A stretch of DNA of 59,832 nucleotides, from assembly GCA_001769535.1 (NCBI GenBank), contig MEOH01000025.1, positions 1 through 59,832 on the forward strand, read 5' to 3'. Source of the DNA: Bacteroidetes bacterium GWF2_38_335 (lineage in GTDB: Bacteria; Bacteroidota; Bacteroidia; Bacteroidales; GWF2-38-335). The notes under the pieces were generated by a model. The model had not been told where the DNA came from. It worked only from the letters and a program-made list of their open reading frames with translations, and searched no databases. Position 1 is the stretch's first letter; each line of letters opens with the position of its first letter. Positions 19,401 to 28,182 of this stretch are shown piece by piece. The translations under genes and the position numbers were made by a program.

Positions 19401-20207
19401 ATGGAAAAAAAAGATATCAAAGAGGTTGTTAAAGAAAAATATGGCCAAATCGCCGGACAATCCAAAACCGATAATGAACAATCATGCTGCGGTGCCACCG
19501 GCTGTTGCGGTGAGGTTGATTATACCATCTTTAGTGAAAATTATTCTAAACTTGATGGTTATAATCCTGATGCTGACCTTGGATTGGGTTGCGGAATACC
19601 CACAGAGTTTGCAGGAATAAAAGATGGTCATTTTGTTCTCGACCTGGGTTCGGGCGCAGGTAATGATTGCTTTGTTGCAAGATATTATACCGGTGAAAGC
19701 GGTCATGTAACCGGACTGGATTTTACCGATGAAATGCTTGTTAAAGCCAATGCCAACAGGGATAAACTTGGAGTGAAAAACATCGATTTTGTCAAGGGGG
19801 ACATTGAAAATATGCCATTGCCAGATAATAAATTTGATGTCATTATTTCAAATTGTGTGCTCAATCTGGTTCCCGATAAAAACAAGGCCTTTTCTGAAAT
19901 GTTCAGAGTGCTCAAACCCGGCGGGCATTTTTGTGTTTCGGATGTGGTCATTAAAGGCGATTTGCCCGAAAAAATCAAACAGGATTCTGAAATGTATGCG
20001 GGATGTGTGGCCGGAGCCATTGACATTGAAAAATACCTATATATAATAAATGCCTCCGGTTTCAAGGAAACCGAAATTAAAAAGGAAAAGGAAATTACCA
20101 TCCCCAATTCAGTGCTGCTCAATTACCTGACTCTGGATGAACTTCGCCAGTTTAAAAAGGATAAGACCGGCATCTACAGCGTCACCGTGGTGGGATATAA
20201 AAAGTAA
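19401..20207 (+). CDS. arsM: Arsenite S-adenosylmethionine methyltransferase
   Basis: A 268-residue methyltransferase that converts As(III) to methylated species. The SAM-binding loop is DLGSGAGND (81-89). Conserved arsenic-binding cysteines are at C64 (LGLGCGIP) and C202 (MYAGCVAGAI). An N-terminal cysteine cluster, SCCGATGCCG at 28-37, is typical of bacterial ArsM. LKPGGHFCVSDVV is the family motif after strand 5. It follows arsC by 2 bp in the first arsenic operon. Methylated arsenicals could then be exported by the ArsP-type permease encoded at 24.5 kb, which is inference. Confidence 0.94.
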   Translation: MEKKDIKEVVKEKYGQIAGQSKTDNEQSCCGATGCCGEVDYTIFSENYSKLDGYNPDADLGLGCGIPTEFAGIKDGHFVLDLGSGAGNDCFVARYYTGESGHVTGLDFTDEMLVKANANRDKLGVKNIDFVKGDIENMPLPDNKFDVIISNCVLNLVPDKNKAFSEMFRVLKPGGHFCVSDVVIKGDLPEKIKQDSEMYAGCVAGAIDIEKYLYIINASGFKETEIKKEKEITIPNSVLLNYLTLDELRQFKKDKTGIYSVTVVGYKK

Positions 20208-20268
20208 TCTGCTAATTAACAAATCTACTAATCAACTAATTTGCTAATCAACTAATCATCAAATCACC
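20208..20268 (+). repeat. Short tandem repeat spacer before acr3
   Basis: The 61-bp gap between arsM and the ACR3 gene is made of variants of CTAATCAACTAAT, with two nearly identical units. It holds no promoter box or hairpin that I can see, so acr3 is probably read from the upstream arsR promoter. Confidence 0.6.
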
Positions 20269-21348
20269 ATGCCCTCAAAACCAAAACTAAAATTTCTCGA
20301 CCGCTTCCTGACCTTATGGATATTCCTGGCCATGGCGGTTGGCGTTTTATCAGGATACTTATTTCCTGAGATTGCAAAATTCTGGGATTCACTTAAACCC
20401 TCAGAAAACAGTACTACGAACATTCCCATTGCCATCGGACTCATTCTGATGATGTACCCGCCCCTGGCAAAGGTGAAGTATGAAGAACTGGGTGATGTTT
20501 TTAAAAATTACAAAGTTCTTACCCTTTCTCTTATTCAGAACTGGATCATTGGTCCGGTACTCATGTTTTTCCTGGCCATCGCTTTCTTCAAGATGTTTCC
20601 AGGTGAAAATAATGCCAATTTGCCCTATATGTATGGTATTATCATGATTGGCCTTGCCCGCTGCATTGCCATGGTGATCGTTTGGAACGATTTGGCAAAG
20701 GGAGATACTCAGTATGCAGCCGGACTGGTTGCTTTCAACAGTATTTTTCAGGTGTTGTTTTTCTCGGTGTATGCTTATGTGTTTATTGCTATACTGCCTG
20801 GCTGGTTTGGGATACCAACCAACATGGCAGTTGAGAAAATCACCATTATGCAAATTGCGGAAAGCGTTTTTATTTATTTGGGAATACCATTTATTGCAGG
20901 ATTTTTAACCCGTTTCATCTTATTCAGGGCAAAAAGCAAGGAATGGTACCACACTAAATTTATCCCGAAAATCAGTCCGCTTACCCTCATAGCGCTTCTT
21001 TTTACAATTGTGGTTATGTTCTCCCTCAAAGGCGAGTACATTGTGAAAATTCCGCTTGATGTGGTCATTATTGCCATCCCGTTGCTCATTTATTTTATCA
21101 TCATGTTTGTGCTGTCGTTTTTCATGAGCAAAAAAGTGGGAGCAACTTATGGACAGTCGGTAACCTTATCGTTTACAGCAGCCAGCAACAATTTTGAACT
21201 TGCCATTGCCGTAGCCATTTCAATTTTCGGGATGCACACCGGCGAAGCATTTGCTGCTGTTATTGGGCCGCTCGTTGAGGTTCCGGTGATGATTGCCTTG
21301 GTCAATCTGGCGTTTTGGTTTAAAGGAAAGTACTTTCCTAGGGAGTAA
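20269..21348 (+). CDS. ACR3-family arsenite efflux permease
   Basis: A 359-residue inner-membrane protein with about ten hydrophobic segments that exports As(OH)3-type arsenite. Family marks are [13 protein letters not shown], with the essential cysteine in the fourth segment, and [17 protein letters not shown], with the conserved glutamate near the ninth segment. Its length fits bacterial ACR3(1/2) proteins. It closes the first ars operon (arsR, arsC, arsM, acr3) and would remove the arsenite formed by ArsC. The 3-prime end of the gene contains a perfect 16-bp palindrome (21324-21339) of unknown meaning. Confidence 0.96.
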   Translation: MPSKPKLKFLDRFLTLWIFLAMAVGVLSGYLFPEIAKFWDSLKPSENSTTNIPIAIGLILMMYPPLAKVKYEELGDVFKNYKVLTLSLIQNWIIGPVLMFFLAIAFFKMFPGENNANLPYMYGIIMIGLARCIAMVIVWNDLAKGDTQYAAGLVAFNSIFQVLFFSVYAYVFIAILPGWFGIPTNMAVEKITIMQIAESVFIYLGIPFIAGFLTRFILFRAKSKEWYHTKFIPKISPLTLIALLFTIVVMFSLKGEYIVKIPLDVVIIAIPLLIYFIIMFVLSFFMSKKVGATYGQSVTLSFTAASNNFELAIAVAISIFGMHTGEAFAAVIGPLVEVPVMIALVNLAFWFKGKYFPRE

Positions 21349-21420
21349 TAGGCAATAAGTTCAATGGTTTGAAAAAAAAAAGACACATTAACGCAAAATT
21401 AACATCTGAATAAAAATTAA

Positions 21421-21438
21421 TGTCGTATGTTTACGTCA
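21421..21438 (+). promoter_or_regulatory. ArsR operator 2 over promoter box
   Basis: TGTCGTATGTTTACGTCA: half-sites TGTCGTA and TACGTCA match as an inverted repeat at 6 of 7 positions around TGTT. The -7 box TATGTTTA (21426-21433) sits at the same place as in operator 1. It is 14 bp upstream of the second arsR. Confidence 0.75.
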
Positions 21439-21452
21439 CTAAACATTAATTT

Positions 21453-21785
21453 ATGAATAATAATAAATTCAAGGAGTTCAATTCTGAACAGCAAAAAATT
21501 GCAGAGTTGGGAAAAATATTTTCCCATCCTGCCAGAATTGCAATAATTCAATTACTTGCTGAAAAGAGGGAAATAAAAACCGGAAATATTTCTGATTTTC
21601 TTCCTATTGAAAGAACTACAGTTTCAAAACACTTGAAAGATCTTAAAAAAGCCGGTATTATAAAGGGAACCATTGATGGTTTAAAAATTCATTATTGCCT
21701 GGATATGAGAAAGCTTGGTGAATCAAAAAAAATGTTCAATGAATTTATGGACAAAACCATTACTTCATTTATGTGTGATTGTTAA
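21453..21785 (+). CDS. arsR: ArsR-family repressor 2
   Basis: A 110-residue winged-helix repressor. IFSHPARIAIIQLL and ERTTVSKHLKDLKKAGII are the DNA-binding region. Unlike the first and third copies it has no cysteine next to the recognition helix; its only cysteines are in YCLDM and the very end (MCDC), so its inducer-binding site may differ. It heads an operon with an exported thioredoxin-like protein and an ABC transporter. Its own palindromic operator lies just upstream. Confidence 0.92.
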   Translation: MNNNKFKEFNSEQQKIAELGKIFSHPARIAIIQLLAEKREIKTGNISDFLPIERTTVSKHLKDLKKAGIIKGTIDGLKIHYCLDMRKLGESKKMFNEFMDKTITSFMCDC

Positions 21786-21805
21786 ATTATTTAAACAAAT
21801 ATAAT

Positions 21806-22540
21806 ATGAAAAATCAAAAATCAATTCTTCTGACAATTCTTTGCCTGGTATTTGTTGTATTTGCTGTGAGAGCAACCGTTGCAACCGACATTGCTAAAGC
21901 AAATAAGTCGGGTAAAGCTGTTTTCCTGATAATTACTGATTCAAGTGTAAAAAGTCTTGATAATATCAGGAAAATTGCTGAAGATGCTCAAAAATTACAA
22001 AAATCATCTGTAGTAATTGAACTTGACAGATCAGCTGAAGAAAATAAGGATTTAGTTGCTAAATACAGAATTTCAGGTGCTCCGGTTCCAATGATTATGG
22101 TAATTGCATCAAATGGTGCTGTTGCAGGCGGACTAATTGAAAGTCAGGCCACTGCTGATGAATTAGTAAAATTAATTCCTTCAAAGAAACAAGCTGAAGT
22201 GCTTCTTGCTCTTAATAATAATAAGGCCGTTCTGATAGTTTGCAGCAGCAGTAAAATGACTGACAAATCAACTGTTGTTGATGAATGTAAAAAAGCATGT
22301 ACTGAATTAAGCGATAAAGCCGCAACAGTTGAAATTGATGTTACTGATAAAAACGAAGCAGCATTTTTAAAGCAAATAAATGCCAGTACTACTGAAAAAG
22401 AGACTGTTGTTTACATTTTTAACGCTAAAGGTCAGTTTACAAGCTCTGTCAAATCTCCTGTAACTTCAAAAAAACTTGTTGAGGGCGTTAATAAAAAATT
22501 AGGTGGATGCTGTCCCGGAGGTAGTGGGAAAAAATGTTAA
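21806..22540 (+). CDS. Exported tandem thioredoxin-fold protein with cysteine tail
   Basis: A 244-residue protein with an N-terminal signal or anchor (residues 5-25). Two repeats of about 100 residues each have the pattern of a degenerate thioredoxin fold, including a cis-proline-like site in the first (ISGAPVPMIMVI), but neither has a CxxC. The second half has VCSSSKM and ECKKAC. The C-terminus, GGCCPGGSGKKC, looks like a metal- or arsenite-binding tail. I start it at ATG 21806, because the nine codons upstream overlap arsR2. It lies between arsR2 and an ABC transporter, so a periplasmic binding or delivery role for arsenic or another thiophilic metal is plausible but unproven. Confidence 0.8.
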   Translation: MKNQKSILLTILCLVFVVFAVRATVATDIAKANKSGKAVFLIITDSSVKSLDNIRKIAEDAQKLQKSSVVIELDRSAEENKDLVAKYRISGAPVPMIMVIASNGAVAGGLIESQATADELVKLIPSKKQAEVLLALNNNKAVLIVCSSSKMTDKSTVVDECKKACTELSDKAATVEIDVTDKNEAAFLKQINASTTEKETVVYIFNAKGQFTSSVKSPVTSKKLVEGVNKKLGGCCPGGSGKKC

Positions 22541-22561
22541 TTATAAAGAAATATAAATAGT

Positions 22562-23782
22562 ATGAATATTTTTAAATTGGTCTTTCTGGAATTAATGCAT
22601 AGAAAATCTCAGTTAATTTCAGGACTAGTAGCTATTGTATTGGGTATAGCAGTAATTGTTGGAATAAAAACGGTAACCATCCACTCAGAAATTGCAGTGG
22701 CAAAAAAACTGGACAATTTAGGAGCCAATATATTGGTTTTGCCTCAGGGAGCTAATATTGATGACTATTACACTGCAGATATAGATGCCCCAACAATTCC
22801 CATGGAATATGTTGAGAGAATACTTACTTCTTCTTTACAGGGGGTTGACAACCTATCACCTAAACTGACCAGAAGAATTGAAATTAATGGAAAAAAGGTT
22901 GTTTTAACTGGAATAATGCCTGCAAGTGAAATCGCATCAAAACCTATTTGGCAAACCAACGGATTGCAGGGAAACGAATTAAAAGCTTCCTGTTCACCAA
23001 CAAAGACAGAGAATCAGGATAATGGCTATAAGGATGAAAAGCTTCAAAGGAAAGTGATTGATACGCTGGATATTAATGACTGTTTAGTTGGCTCTCAGAT
23101 TGCAATTACTCTTAGTTTAAAAGAGAATGATAAAATAACTATTGAGGGTAAGGAATTCAATGTAGATAAAGTATTACCTGAAACAGGAACCATTGATGAC
23201 GATCGTATTTTTGCTCATTTGACCGCTGTTCAGGAGCTTTTAAAGCTGGAGGGGCAAATATCCGCCATTGAAATCATGGGATGCTGCAATGCCATCTCGG
23301 ATGGGTTACTTAATGATTTAAGAAATATTTTGCCTGACACAAGGATAACCACAATCAGTCAGATTGTTGCCACTCAAATTGAAACAAACGGCATGATGAA
23401 CCGATTATCATTTGTGTTTTTGATCATTATCATCTTTGTTGGCGGTATTTCTATCGGTAATTATATCTGGGCGAATGTTAACGAACGGAGGAAAGAAATT
23501 GGCACTCTTCGTTTGATTGGAGCCCCTAAAAGTTACATTTATAGAATCTTGCTTTTAAAAGCTATTGTTTTAGGTGTTTTTGGAGGCATTTGCGGTTACA
23601 TTCTGGGAACAATAGCGGCAGTATATCTTGGTCCGCAGGTTGCACAAATTGAAGTTTTCCCAATCACAATTTACTTCTGGTATTCATTAATAATTGCAGT
23701 AGTAATTTCAATCATTGGTTCATTGATTCCGGCATACCTGGCAGGGAAAATCGAACCTTATTCAAACATGCAGGAGGTTTAA
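22562..23782 (+). CDS. ABC transporter permease, FtsX/MacB type
   Basis: A 406-residue inner-membrane protein with one N-terminal membrane segment (about 15-37), a large periplasmic MacB-like core domain, and three C-terminal segments forming the FtsX domain. The coupling region NERRKEIGTLRLIGAPKSYI is visible. MacB-type transporters do not import across the membrane but transmit force to the periplasm (mechanotransmission). The core carries unusual cysteines (ASCSPTKT, NDCLVG and MGCCNAIS), which could sense or bind a thiophilic metalloid. The partner ATPase gene starts 2 bp later. No membrane-fusion protein or outer-membrane channel is encoded nearby. Confidence 0.9.
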   Translation: MNIFKLVFLELMHRKSQLISGLVAIVLGIAVIVGIKTVTIHSEIAVAKKLDNLGANILVLPQGANIDDYYTADIDAPTIPMEYVERILTSSLQGVDNLSPKLTRRIEINGKKVVLTGIMPASEIASKPIWQTNGLQGNELKASCSPTKTENQDNGYKDEKLQRKVIDTLDINDCLVGSQIAITLSLKENDKITIEGKEFNVDKVLPETGTIDDDRIFAHLTAVQELLKLEGQISAIEIMGCCNAISDGLLNDLRNILPDTRITTISQIVATQIETNGMMNRLSFVFLIIIIFVGGISIGNYIWANVNERRKEIGTLRLIGAPKSYIYRILLLKAIVLGVFGGICGYILGTIAAVYLGPQVAQIEVFPITIYFWYSLIIAVVISIIGSLIPAYLAGKIEPYSNMQEV

Positions 23783-23784
23783 TT

Positions 23785-24453
23785 ATGTCATTACTTGTAA
23801 TAGAAAATTTATCAAAAATATATAAGAGCAAGAAAAAAACTATTCATGCGCTTGATAACATTTCATTGGAAGTTGAAAAAGGTGATTTTGTAACAATTAC
23901 CGGGCCTTCAGGTTCGGGAAAAACAACTTTGCTACTCACATTGGCCGGAATGATTAAGCCAAGTTCGGGTAAAATCAGCTTTAATGACTTTCATATTGAA
24001 AAAGCTTCTGACAGACGACTTGCCGGATATAGAAAGAAAAACGTAGGATTTGTCATGCAAAGCTTTGCCCTGATCCCTTACCTTACTGCTTTGCAAAATG
24101 TCATGGTCCCTTTATCTTTGGTTAATTCCCGTTCTTCGATTCAGAAATCAAAGGCAAAAAAAGTTTTGGAAATGGTCGGACTTGAAGACAGGATTTATCA
24201 CTTGCCAAAAGAATTATCAGCAGGACAACAACAAAGGGTTGCCATTGCCCGGGCATTAATAAATAACCCTTCAGTTATTTTTGCTGATGAACCAACAGGA
24301 AATCTTGACCCTGCCTTATCAGGAGAAATATTGAAAACTTTCAAAGAAATTAACAGCAATCAGAAAATAACAATTTTAATGGTTACACACAGTCCGCAAG
24401 CGGCTGAATATGGTAATAAGAACATTAGACTGTGTGATGGAAAATTAATTTAG
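23785..24453 (+). CDS. ABC transporter ATP-binding protein, LolD/MacB type
   Basis: A 222-residue cytosolic ATPase. Walker [11 protein letters not shown]-loop [12 protein letters not shown], signature [15 protein letters not shown], Walker [10 protein letters not shown] and the switch histidine in [11 protein letters not shown] are all intact. It powers the permease encoded just upstream. It closes the arsR2 operon. The next gene has its own operator, so transcription probably restarts there. Confidence 0.94.
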   Translation: MSLLVIENLSKIYKSKKKTIHALDNISLEVEKGDFVTITGPSGSGKTTLLLTLAGMIKPSSGKISFNDFHIEKASDRRLAGYRKKNVGFVMQSFALIPYLTALQNVMVPLSLVNSRSSIQKSKAKKVLEMVGLEDRIYHLPKELSAGQQQRVAIARALINNPSVIFADEPTGNLDPALSGEILKTFKEINSNQKITILMVTHSPQAAEYGNKNIRLCDGKLI

Positions 24454-24486
24454 TAATTTCACTTAACTTTTGTTTTATTTAAATTA

Positions 24487-24504
24487 TTTCGTATTTTTAC
24501 GAAA
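24487..24504 (+). promoter_or_regulatory. ArsR operator 3 over promoter box
   Basis: TTTCGTATTTTTACGAAA, a perfect palindrome with 7-bp arms around TTTT (8-bp arms if the flanking A and T are counted). The -7 box TATTTTTA (24492-24499) is centred in it. It controls the ArsP-type permease gene, although that gene is not preceded by an arsR. Confidence 0.8.
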
Positions 24505-24543
24505 TACAAAACACACAACTCAAAAAACTTTTAACCTGCTAAA

Positions 24544-25596
24544 ATGACAATTGATCAGACAAAAACAAGCTTTTTTAAAAGTCCCCGGGGGAAAATAGTA
24601 TTACCCCTGTTGTTTTTGCCAGTGTGGTATTTGATTTACCACTATTTACAACCTTTTACTGAATGGCTGGTCTTCTCTGTTTTTGACATGGAAAAAGGAG
24701 ATCATTTAGCTGAATCAATCTGGTTTTTTATTTTCGAGTTTCCGAAAGTTATGCTCTTGCTTACATTGATTATTTTCTTTGTGGGCATTGTCAGAACTTT
24801 TTTTACTCCCGAACGGACAAGAAAAGCCTTGGAAGGGAAAAAAACATTTACAGGAAATGTAATGGCCGCGATGCTCGGAATAGTTACTCCGTTTTGTTCA
24901 TGCTCCGCCATTCCCTTGTTTTTGGGTTTTGTTAAAGCGGGTGTTCCATTAGGGGTGACTTTCTCGTTTTTGATCGCTGCACCTATGATAAACGAAGTGG
25001 CTGTGGTGCTTTTATATGGTTTGTTTGGATGGAAAGTGGCTTTAATTTATGTTGTAACGGGTTTGTTTATCGCAATACTGGCCGGATGGATTATCGGGAA
25101 ACTTAAACTTGAAAAATGGGTCGAATCATGGGTGTATGACTCTAAACTTGGTAAAAACGACCTGGGTGAAGAAAAAATACATTTTAGTGAAAGAATAAAA
25201 CTTGGTTACGAAGCCGTTACAGAAATTGTTGGCAAGGTTTGGATTTATGTTGCTCTGGGTATAGCTGTTGGCGCCGGAGCACATGGATTTGTTCCCGAAG
25301 ATTTGATGGCTTCACTAATGGGAAAAGATGTGTGGTATTCAGTCCCTCTATCCATTTTAATTGGTATTCCATTGTATTCAAACGCTGCAGGAATTGTTCC
25401 CATTGTTTCTGTCCTTATTGAAAAAGGGGCATCACTGGGAACTGCATTGGCATTTATGATGGCAGTTATCGGACTGTCTCTACCCGAAATGGTGATTCTG
25501 AGAAAAGTCCTGAAACTCCCGTTAATATTCACATTTATTGGAGTTGTAGCAATCGGAATTCTGATTGTCGGGTATTTGTTTAATTTTATTTTTTGA
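24544..25596 (+). CDS. ArsP/DUF318-family permease
   Basis: A 350-residue inner-membrane protein with about eight to ten hydrophobic segments. TPFCSCSAIPLFLGFVKAGVP is the hallmark of the ArsP/DUF318 permeases, whose paired cysteines bind trivalent organoarsenicals in characterised members. FLIAAPMINEVAVVLLYGLFG and GIPLYSNAAGIVPIVSVL are the second inverted-repeat-type blocks. Related proteins in other bacteria export copper or zinc, so the substrate is open. The operator upstream is identical in core to that of arsR3, so this permease is predicted to respond to the same inducer. ArsM in the same island could supply methylated arsenic. Confidence 0.88.
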   Translation: MTIDQTKTSFFKSPRGKIVLPLLFLPVWYLIYHYLQPFTEWLVFSVFDMEKGDHLAESIWFFIFEFPKVMLLLTLIIFFVGIVRTFFTPERTRKALEGKKTFTGNVMAAMLGIVTPFCSCSAIPLFLGFVKAGVPLGVTFSFLIAAPMINEVAVVLLYGLFGWKVALIYVVTGLFIAILAGWIIGKLKLEKWVESWVYDSKLGKNDLGEEKIHFSERIKLGYEAVTEIVGKVWIYVALGIAVGAGAHGFVPEDLMASLMGKDVWYSVPLSILIGIPLYSNAAGIVPIVSVLIEKGASLGTALAFMMAVIGLSLPEMVILRKVLKLPLIFTFIGVVAIGILIVGYLFNFIF

Positions 25597-25624
25597 ATAA
25601 AGAATTGACACGCTGTAATATTTA

Positions 25625-25642
25625 TTTCGTATTTTTACGAAA
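25625..25642 (+). promoter_or_regulatory. ArsR operator 4 over promoter box
   Basis: TTTCGTATTTTTACGAAA, an exact copy of the 18-bp palindrome at operator 3, with the -7 box TATTTTTA at 25630-25637. It is 13 bp upstream of the third arsR start. Confidence 0.8.
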
Positions 25643-25655
25643 GACAAAATAAATT

Positions 25656-25949
25656 ATGGATTATACTAAAAAACAAAAAGAAGTTGCCTTGTTTGCCAAG
25701 GCTTTATCACATCCCGCCAGGATAAAAATTTTAGAAATCCTGAATAACCAATCTTGCTGCTACAGCGGCGATATGGCCGAAATTTTACCCATTGCACGGT
25801 CAACTTTATCACAACATTTGAAAGAGCTTAAGGAGTGTGGACTTATTCAGGGGGAAATCAATCCGCCGAAAATTAAATACTGCATTAATCGGGATGCATG
25901 GAAAAATGCTAAAAAACAAATGACAGATTTTTTTGAAAATAAACAATAA
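25656..25949 (+). CDS. arsR: ArsR-family repressor 3
   Basis: A 97-residue winged-helix repressor. ALSHPARIKILEIL and ARSTLSQHLKELKECGLI form the DNA-binding part. NNQSCCYSGD supplies a vicinal cysteine pair, and ECGLI and YCINRD add others, giving a plausible arsenite or organoarsenical site different from the first copy. It starts a long run of co-directional genes, from the redox-active disulfide protein through the ArsF/ArsG-like genes. Confidence 0.93.
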   Translation: MDYTKKQKEVALFAKALSHPARIKILEILNNQSCCYSGDMAEILPIARSTLSQHLKELKECGLIQGEINPPKIKYCINRDAWKNAKKQMTDFFENKQ

Positions 25950-25968
25950 CCAAAAAAAAAGTAAAAAA

Positions 25969-26208
25969 ATGAAAATAAAAGTTTTAGGTCCGGGTTGCCC
26001 CAAATGTAAAACTCTTGAAAAACAAGTTTTGCAGGTTGTTAAAGAAAACAACATTGAAGCCGAAGTAACCAAAGTTGAAGACATCATGGATATTATGGCA
26101 TACAATGTGATGAGTACTCCCGGTTTGGTAATAAATGAAAAAGTTGTTTTTTCGGGAAGGGTTCCTTCTAATAAAGAATTGCTTGAAATAATTAACAACA
26201 ATAAATAA
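25969..26208 (+). CDS. Small redox-active disulfide protein (thioredoxin/glutaredoxin-like)
   Basis: A 79-residue cytosolic protein of the TM0996/MTH895 thioredoxin-fold family. GPGCPKCKTLEK carries the CxxC active site, and VMSTPGLVINE the cis-proline loop. I chose the ATG at 25969 because the frame upstream overlaps a low-complexity A-rich spacer. These proteins often lie beside DUF318/ArsP permeases and ArsR repressors, as here, and may pass electrons or arsenic to them. Confidence 0.9.
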   Translation: MKIKVLGPGCPKCKTLEKQVLQVVKENNIEAEVTKVEDIMDIMAYNVMSTPGLVINEKVVFSGRVPSNKELLEIINNNK

Positions 26209-26216
26209 AAAAGTCA

Positions 26217-26639
26217 ATGAGAAAAATATTTTTCACATCCCTTCTGCTTGGTATCATTCTATTTGCCTGTGATACAAATAAATCTGATATTAAAATCGAA
26301 TCGGTTGCTAAAATTGAAGTGTACAATTTTTATGGAAAACACCGATGTGTAACATGCATTGAAATTGAAAAAATCGCTAAGGAAACCATTGAAAAGAATT
26401 TTCAGAAACAGGTTGAATCAAAAGAAGTGGCTTTTATTACGGTCGACATGTCTGAAGATAAAAACCAGGCACTTATCGAGAAATTTGAAGTTACCTCTTC
26501 AAGTCTGATCATCAGGGCCACCATTGACGGTAAAGAGGAAATTGTTGATCTGACGGAGCTTGGATTTATGAATGCTGTTGATAATCCTGAAGTCCTTGAA
26601 AAGAAAATTATTGATGTAATAAACTCATTTTTAAAATAA
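26217..26639 (+). CDS. ArsF-family-like thioredoxin-fold lipoprotein
   Basis: A 140-residue lipoprotein (lipobox LFAC, cysteine 18). The thioredoxin-like domain has YGKHRCVTCIEIEKIA with CVTC at residues 44-47. It resembles the small proteins annotated as ArsF-type subunits for nitroaromatic arsenicals, which lie next to an ArsG permease in organisms that detoxify roxarsone-like compounds. Here a second ArsF-like gene follows 6 bp later and then an ArsG-like permease. Its biochemical role in those systems is poorly established. Confidence 0.75.
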   Translation: MRKIFFTSLLLGIILFACDTNKSDIKIESVAKIEVYNFYGKHRCVTCIEIEKIAKETIEKNFQKQVESKEVAFITVDMSEDKNQALIEKFEVTSSSLIIRATIDGKEEIVDLTELGFMNAVDNPEVLEKKIIDVINSFLK

Positions 26640-26645
26640 ACAGAT

Positions 26646-27056
26646 ATGAAAAAGTTATTGCTTTTAATTGTGCTGTTTTCATCAGTTTTGATGATAAACT
26701 TTTCATTTGCCCAAACCGGAACATGCAAACTGAAGGTTTTGTATTTTCATGCAACTAACAGATGTCCCGGATGTATGGCCATTGAAAATAAAACAAAGGA
26801 GGTATTGGAAGAAAGTTTCAAAACCCAAGTGGAAAACGGCACCATTGTTTTTAAATCATATAATGTTGATGATGCCGAAAACAAAGCCATTTCAAAAAAA
26901 TATAAAGCTTATGGCCCAACTTTAATGCTGATTGAAATTGACGGTAAAACTGAAAAAGAAATTGATTATACCGACACCGGTTTCTCTTATGCAAAAAACG
27001 AACCTGATAAATACAAAACAATGTTGAAACAACAAATTCAAGATTTAATTAAGTAA
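26646..27056 (+). CDS. ArsF-family-like exported thioredoxin-fold protein
   Basis: A 136-residue protein with a signal peptide (1-22, ending SFAQ). YFHATNRCPGCMAIENKT carries CPGC at 40-43, matching the pattern of the preceding lipoprotein. It is likely a periplasmic partner of the downstream membrane protein, whose start codon overlaps its stop by one base (TAATG). I infer the pair works with that permease in electron or arsenical transfer. Confidence 0.78.
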   Translation: MKKLLLLIVLFSSVLMINFSFAQTGTCKLKVLYFHATNRCPGCMAIENKTKEVLEESFKTQVENGTIVFKSYNVDDAENKAISKKYKAYGPTLMLIEIDGKTEKEIDYTDTGFSYAKNEPDKYKTMLKQQIQDLIK

Positions 27057-27751
27057 TGGAATACCTGCAAAGTTTACTGGAAAATTCAGATTTTCCTTTA
27101 TTGTCTGCTTTAATTTTGGGATTAATGACTGCAATCAGTCCATGTCCTTTGGCTACCAACATCACAGCCATTGCATTCATTAGCAAGGATATGGAAAATA
27201 AGAAAAAGGTCTTTATTAACGGACTGATTTACACTCTGGGCCGAACAATAAGCTATACAGCCCTTGGTGTAGTCTTGTTTTTTGGTGCAAGTAAATTCCA
27301 TGTGGCAAGTTTTTTTCAAACCCACGGTGAACAATTACTCGGGCCCATTTTAATAGTTATTGGTATTTTTATGCTGGGCGTGATTAAGATAAATTTCCCC
27401 GGTTTGGGAAATCTCACTTCCAGATTTGAAAAAAAAGGTAGCAGTTCCTGGGGAGCTTTAATATTGGGTATTCTATTTGCCCTTGCATTTTGCCCCTACA
27501 GTGGTGTGCTTTATTTTGGTATTTTGATTCCCATGACTATCAGCAGTTCGTCCGGATTGCTTTTGCCGCCTGTATTTGCCATTGCCACAGGTATCCCTGT
27601 TATTATCATTGCTTATTTACTGGCATTTACTCTTTCTGGTGTTGGCGGATTCTACAAAAAAATGAAAACTTTTGAAAAATGGTTTAGGTTATTTGTAGGG
27701 ATTGTATTTATTCTTGTTGGTCTGTATTACATGTATATATTTTATTTTTAA
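27056..27751 (+). CDS. ArsG-like/CcdA-type membrane protein
   Basis: A 231-residue membrane protein with six hydrophobic segments, belonging to the CcdA/DsbD transmembrane family. AISPCPLATN and ALAFCPYSGVL hold the two membrane cysteines that shuttle electrons in CcdA. Members next to ArsF-like proteins are called ArsG and proposed to export aromatic arsenicals, although electron transfer across the membrane to periplasmic thioredoxins is equally plausible from the sequence. The start overlaps the previous stop, so translation is coupled. Confidence 0.82.
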   Translation: MEYLQSLLENSDFPLLSALILGLMTAISPCPLATNITAIAFISKDMENKKKVFINGLIYTLGRTISYTALGVVLFFGASKFHVASFFQTHGEQLLGPILIVIGIFMLGVIKINFPGLGNLTSRFEKKGSSSWGALILGILFALAFCPYSGVLYFGILIPMTISSSSGLLLPPVFAIATGIPVIIIAYLLAFTLSGVGGFYKKMKTFEKWFRLFVGIVFILVGLYYMYIFYF

Positions 27752-27762
27752 AACTATTTGAT

Positions 27763-28170
27763 ATGAAAAAATCAATCCTTTTACTATTGCTTTCAGTCTT
27801 TGTTTTTTCATTGGCATCTCAAGCCCAATCAAAGAAAAAGCAAATAGAAGTGCTTTATTTTAAAGCTGACCTGGCTTGTTGCAAAGCAAAATCATGCAAC
27901 ATGCTTCAATCAGATGTGGACTCGATTGTTGTGAAGTATTTTGCCAAAGACAATGCCAAATTTAAAGTGGTCAGAATTGCCGACGAAGCAAATAAGGGAC
28001 TTGTTGAAAAATACAGTGCAAAGTCACAGACTGTTGTTGTGTTGAAAAAGAAAGGCAAAAAAGAATCTTTTCTTGATGTTTCAGATGTGGTGCAGGCTTA
28101 TCTCGCAGACAAAGACAAAGGCAAATTTGAGGAAACTATGAAAACGAAAATTGCTGATTTCATAAAGTAA
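27763..28170 (+). CDS. Exported thioredoxin-like protein with CCxxxxC
   Basis: A 135-residue exported protein (signal 1-20). The fold pattern follows the ArsF-like proteins upstream, with VLYFKAD aligned to VLYFHAT, but the active site is ACCKAKSCN (cysteines 39, 40 and 45) instead of CxxC. This may bind a metalloid rather than exchange disulfides. It follows the ArsG-like gene by 11 bp. No functional name is justified. Confidence 0.75.
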   Translation: MKKSILLLLLSVFVFSLASQAQSKKKQIEVLYFKADLACCKAKSCNMLQSDVDSIVVKYFAKDNAKFKVVRIADEANKGLVEKYSAKSQTVVVLKKKGKKESFLDVSDVVQAYLADKDKGKFEETMKTKIADFIK

Positions 28171-28182
28171 CACCTAATTAAA

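Noticed and set aside
21324-21339. Perfect 16-bp palindrome at the end of the ACR3 gene as an operator or terminator
   Set aside because: It lies inside the coding sequence, has no T tract after it and does not match the ArsR operators.
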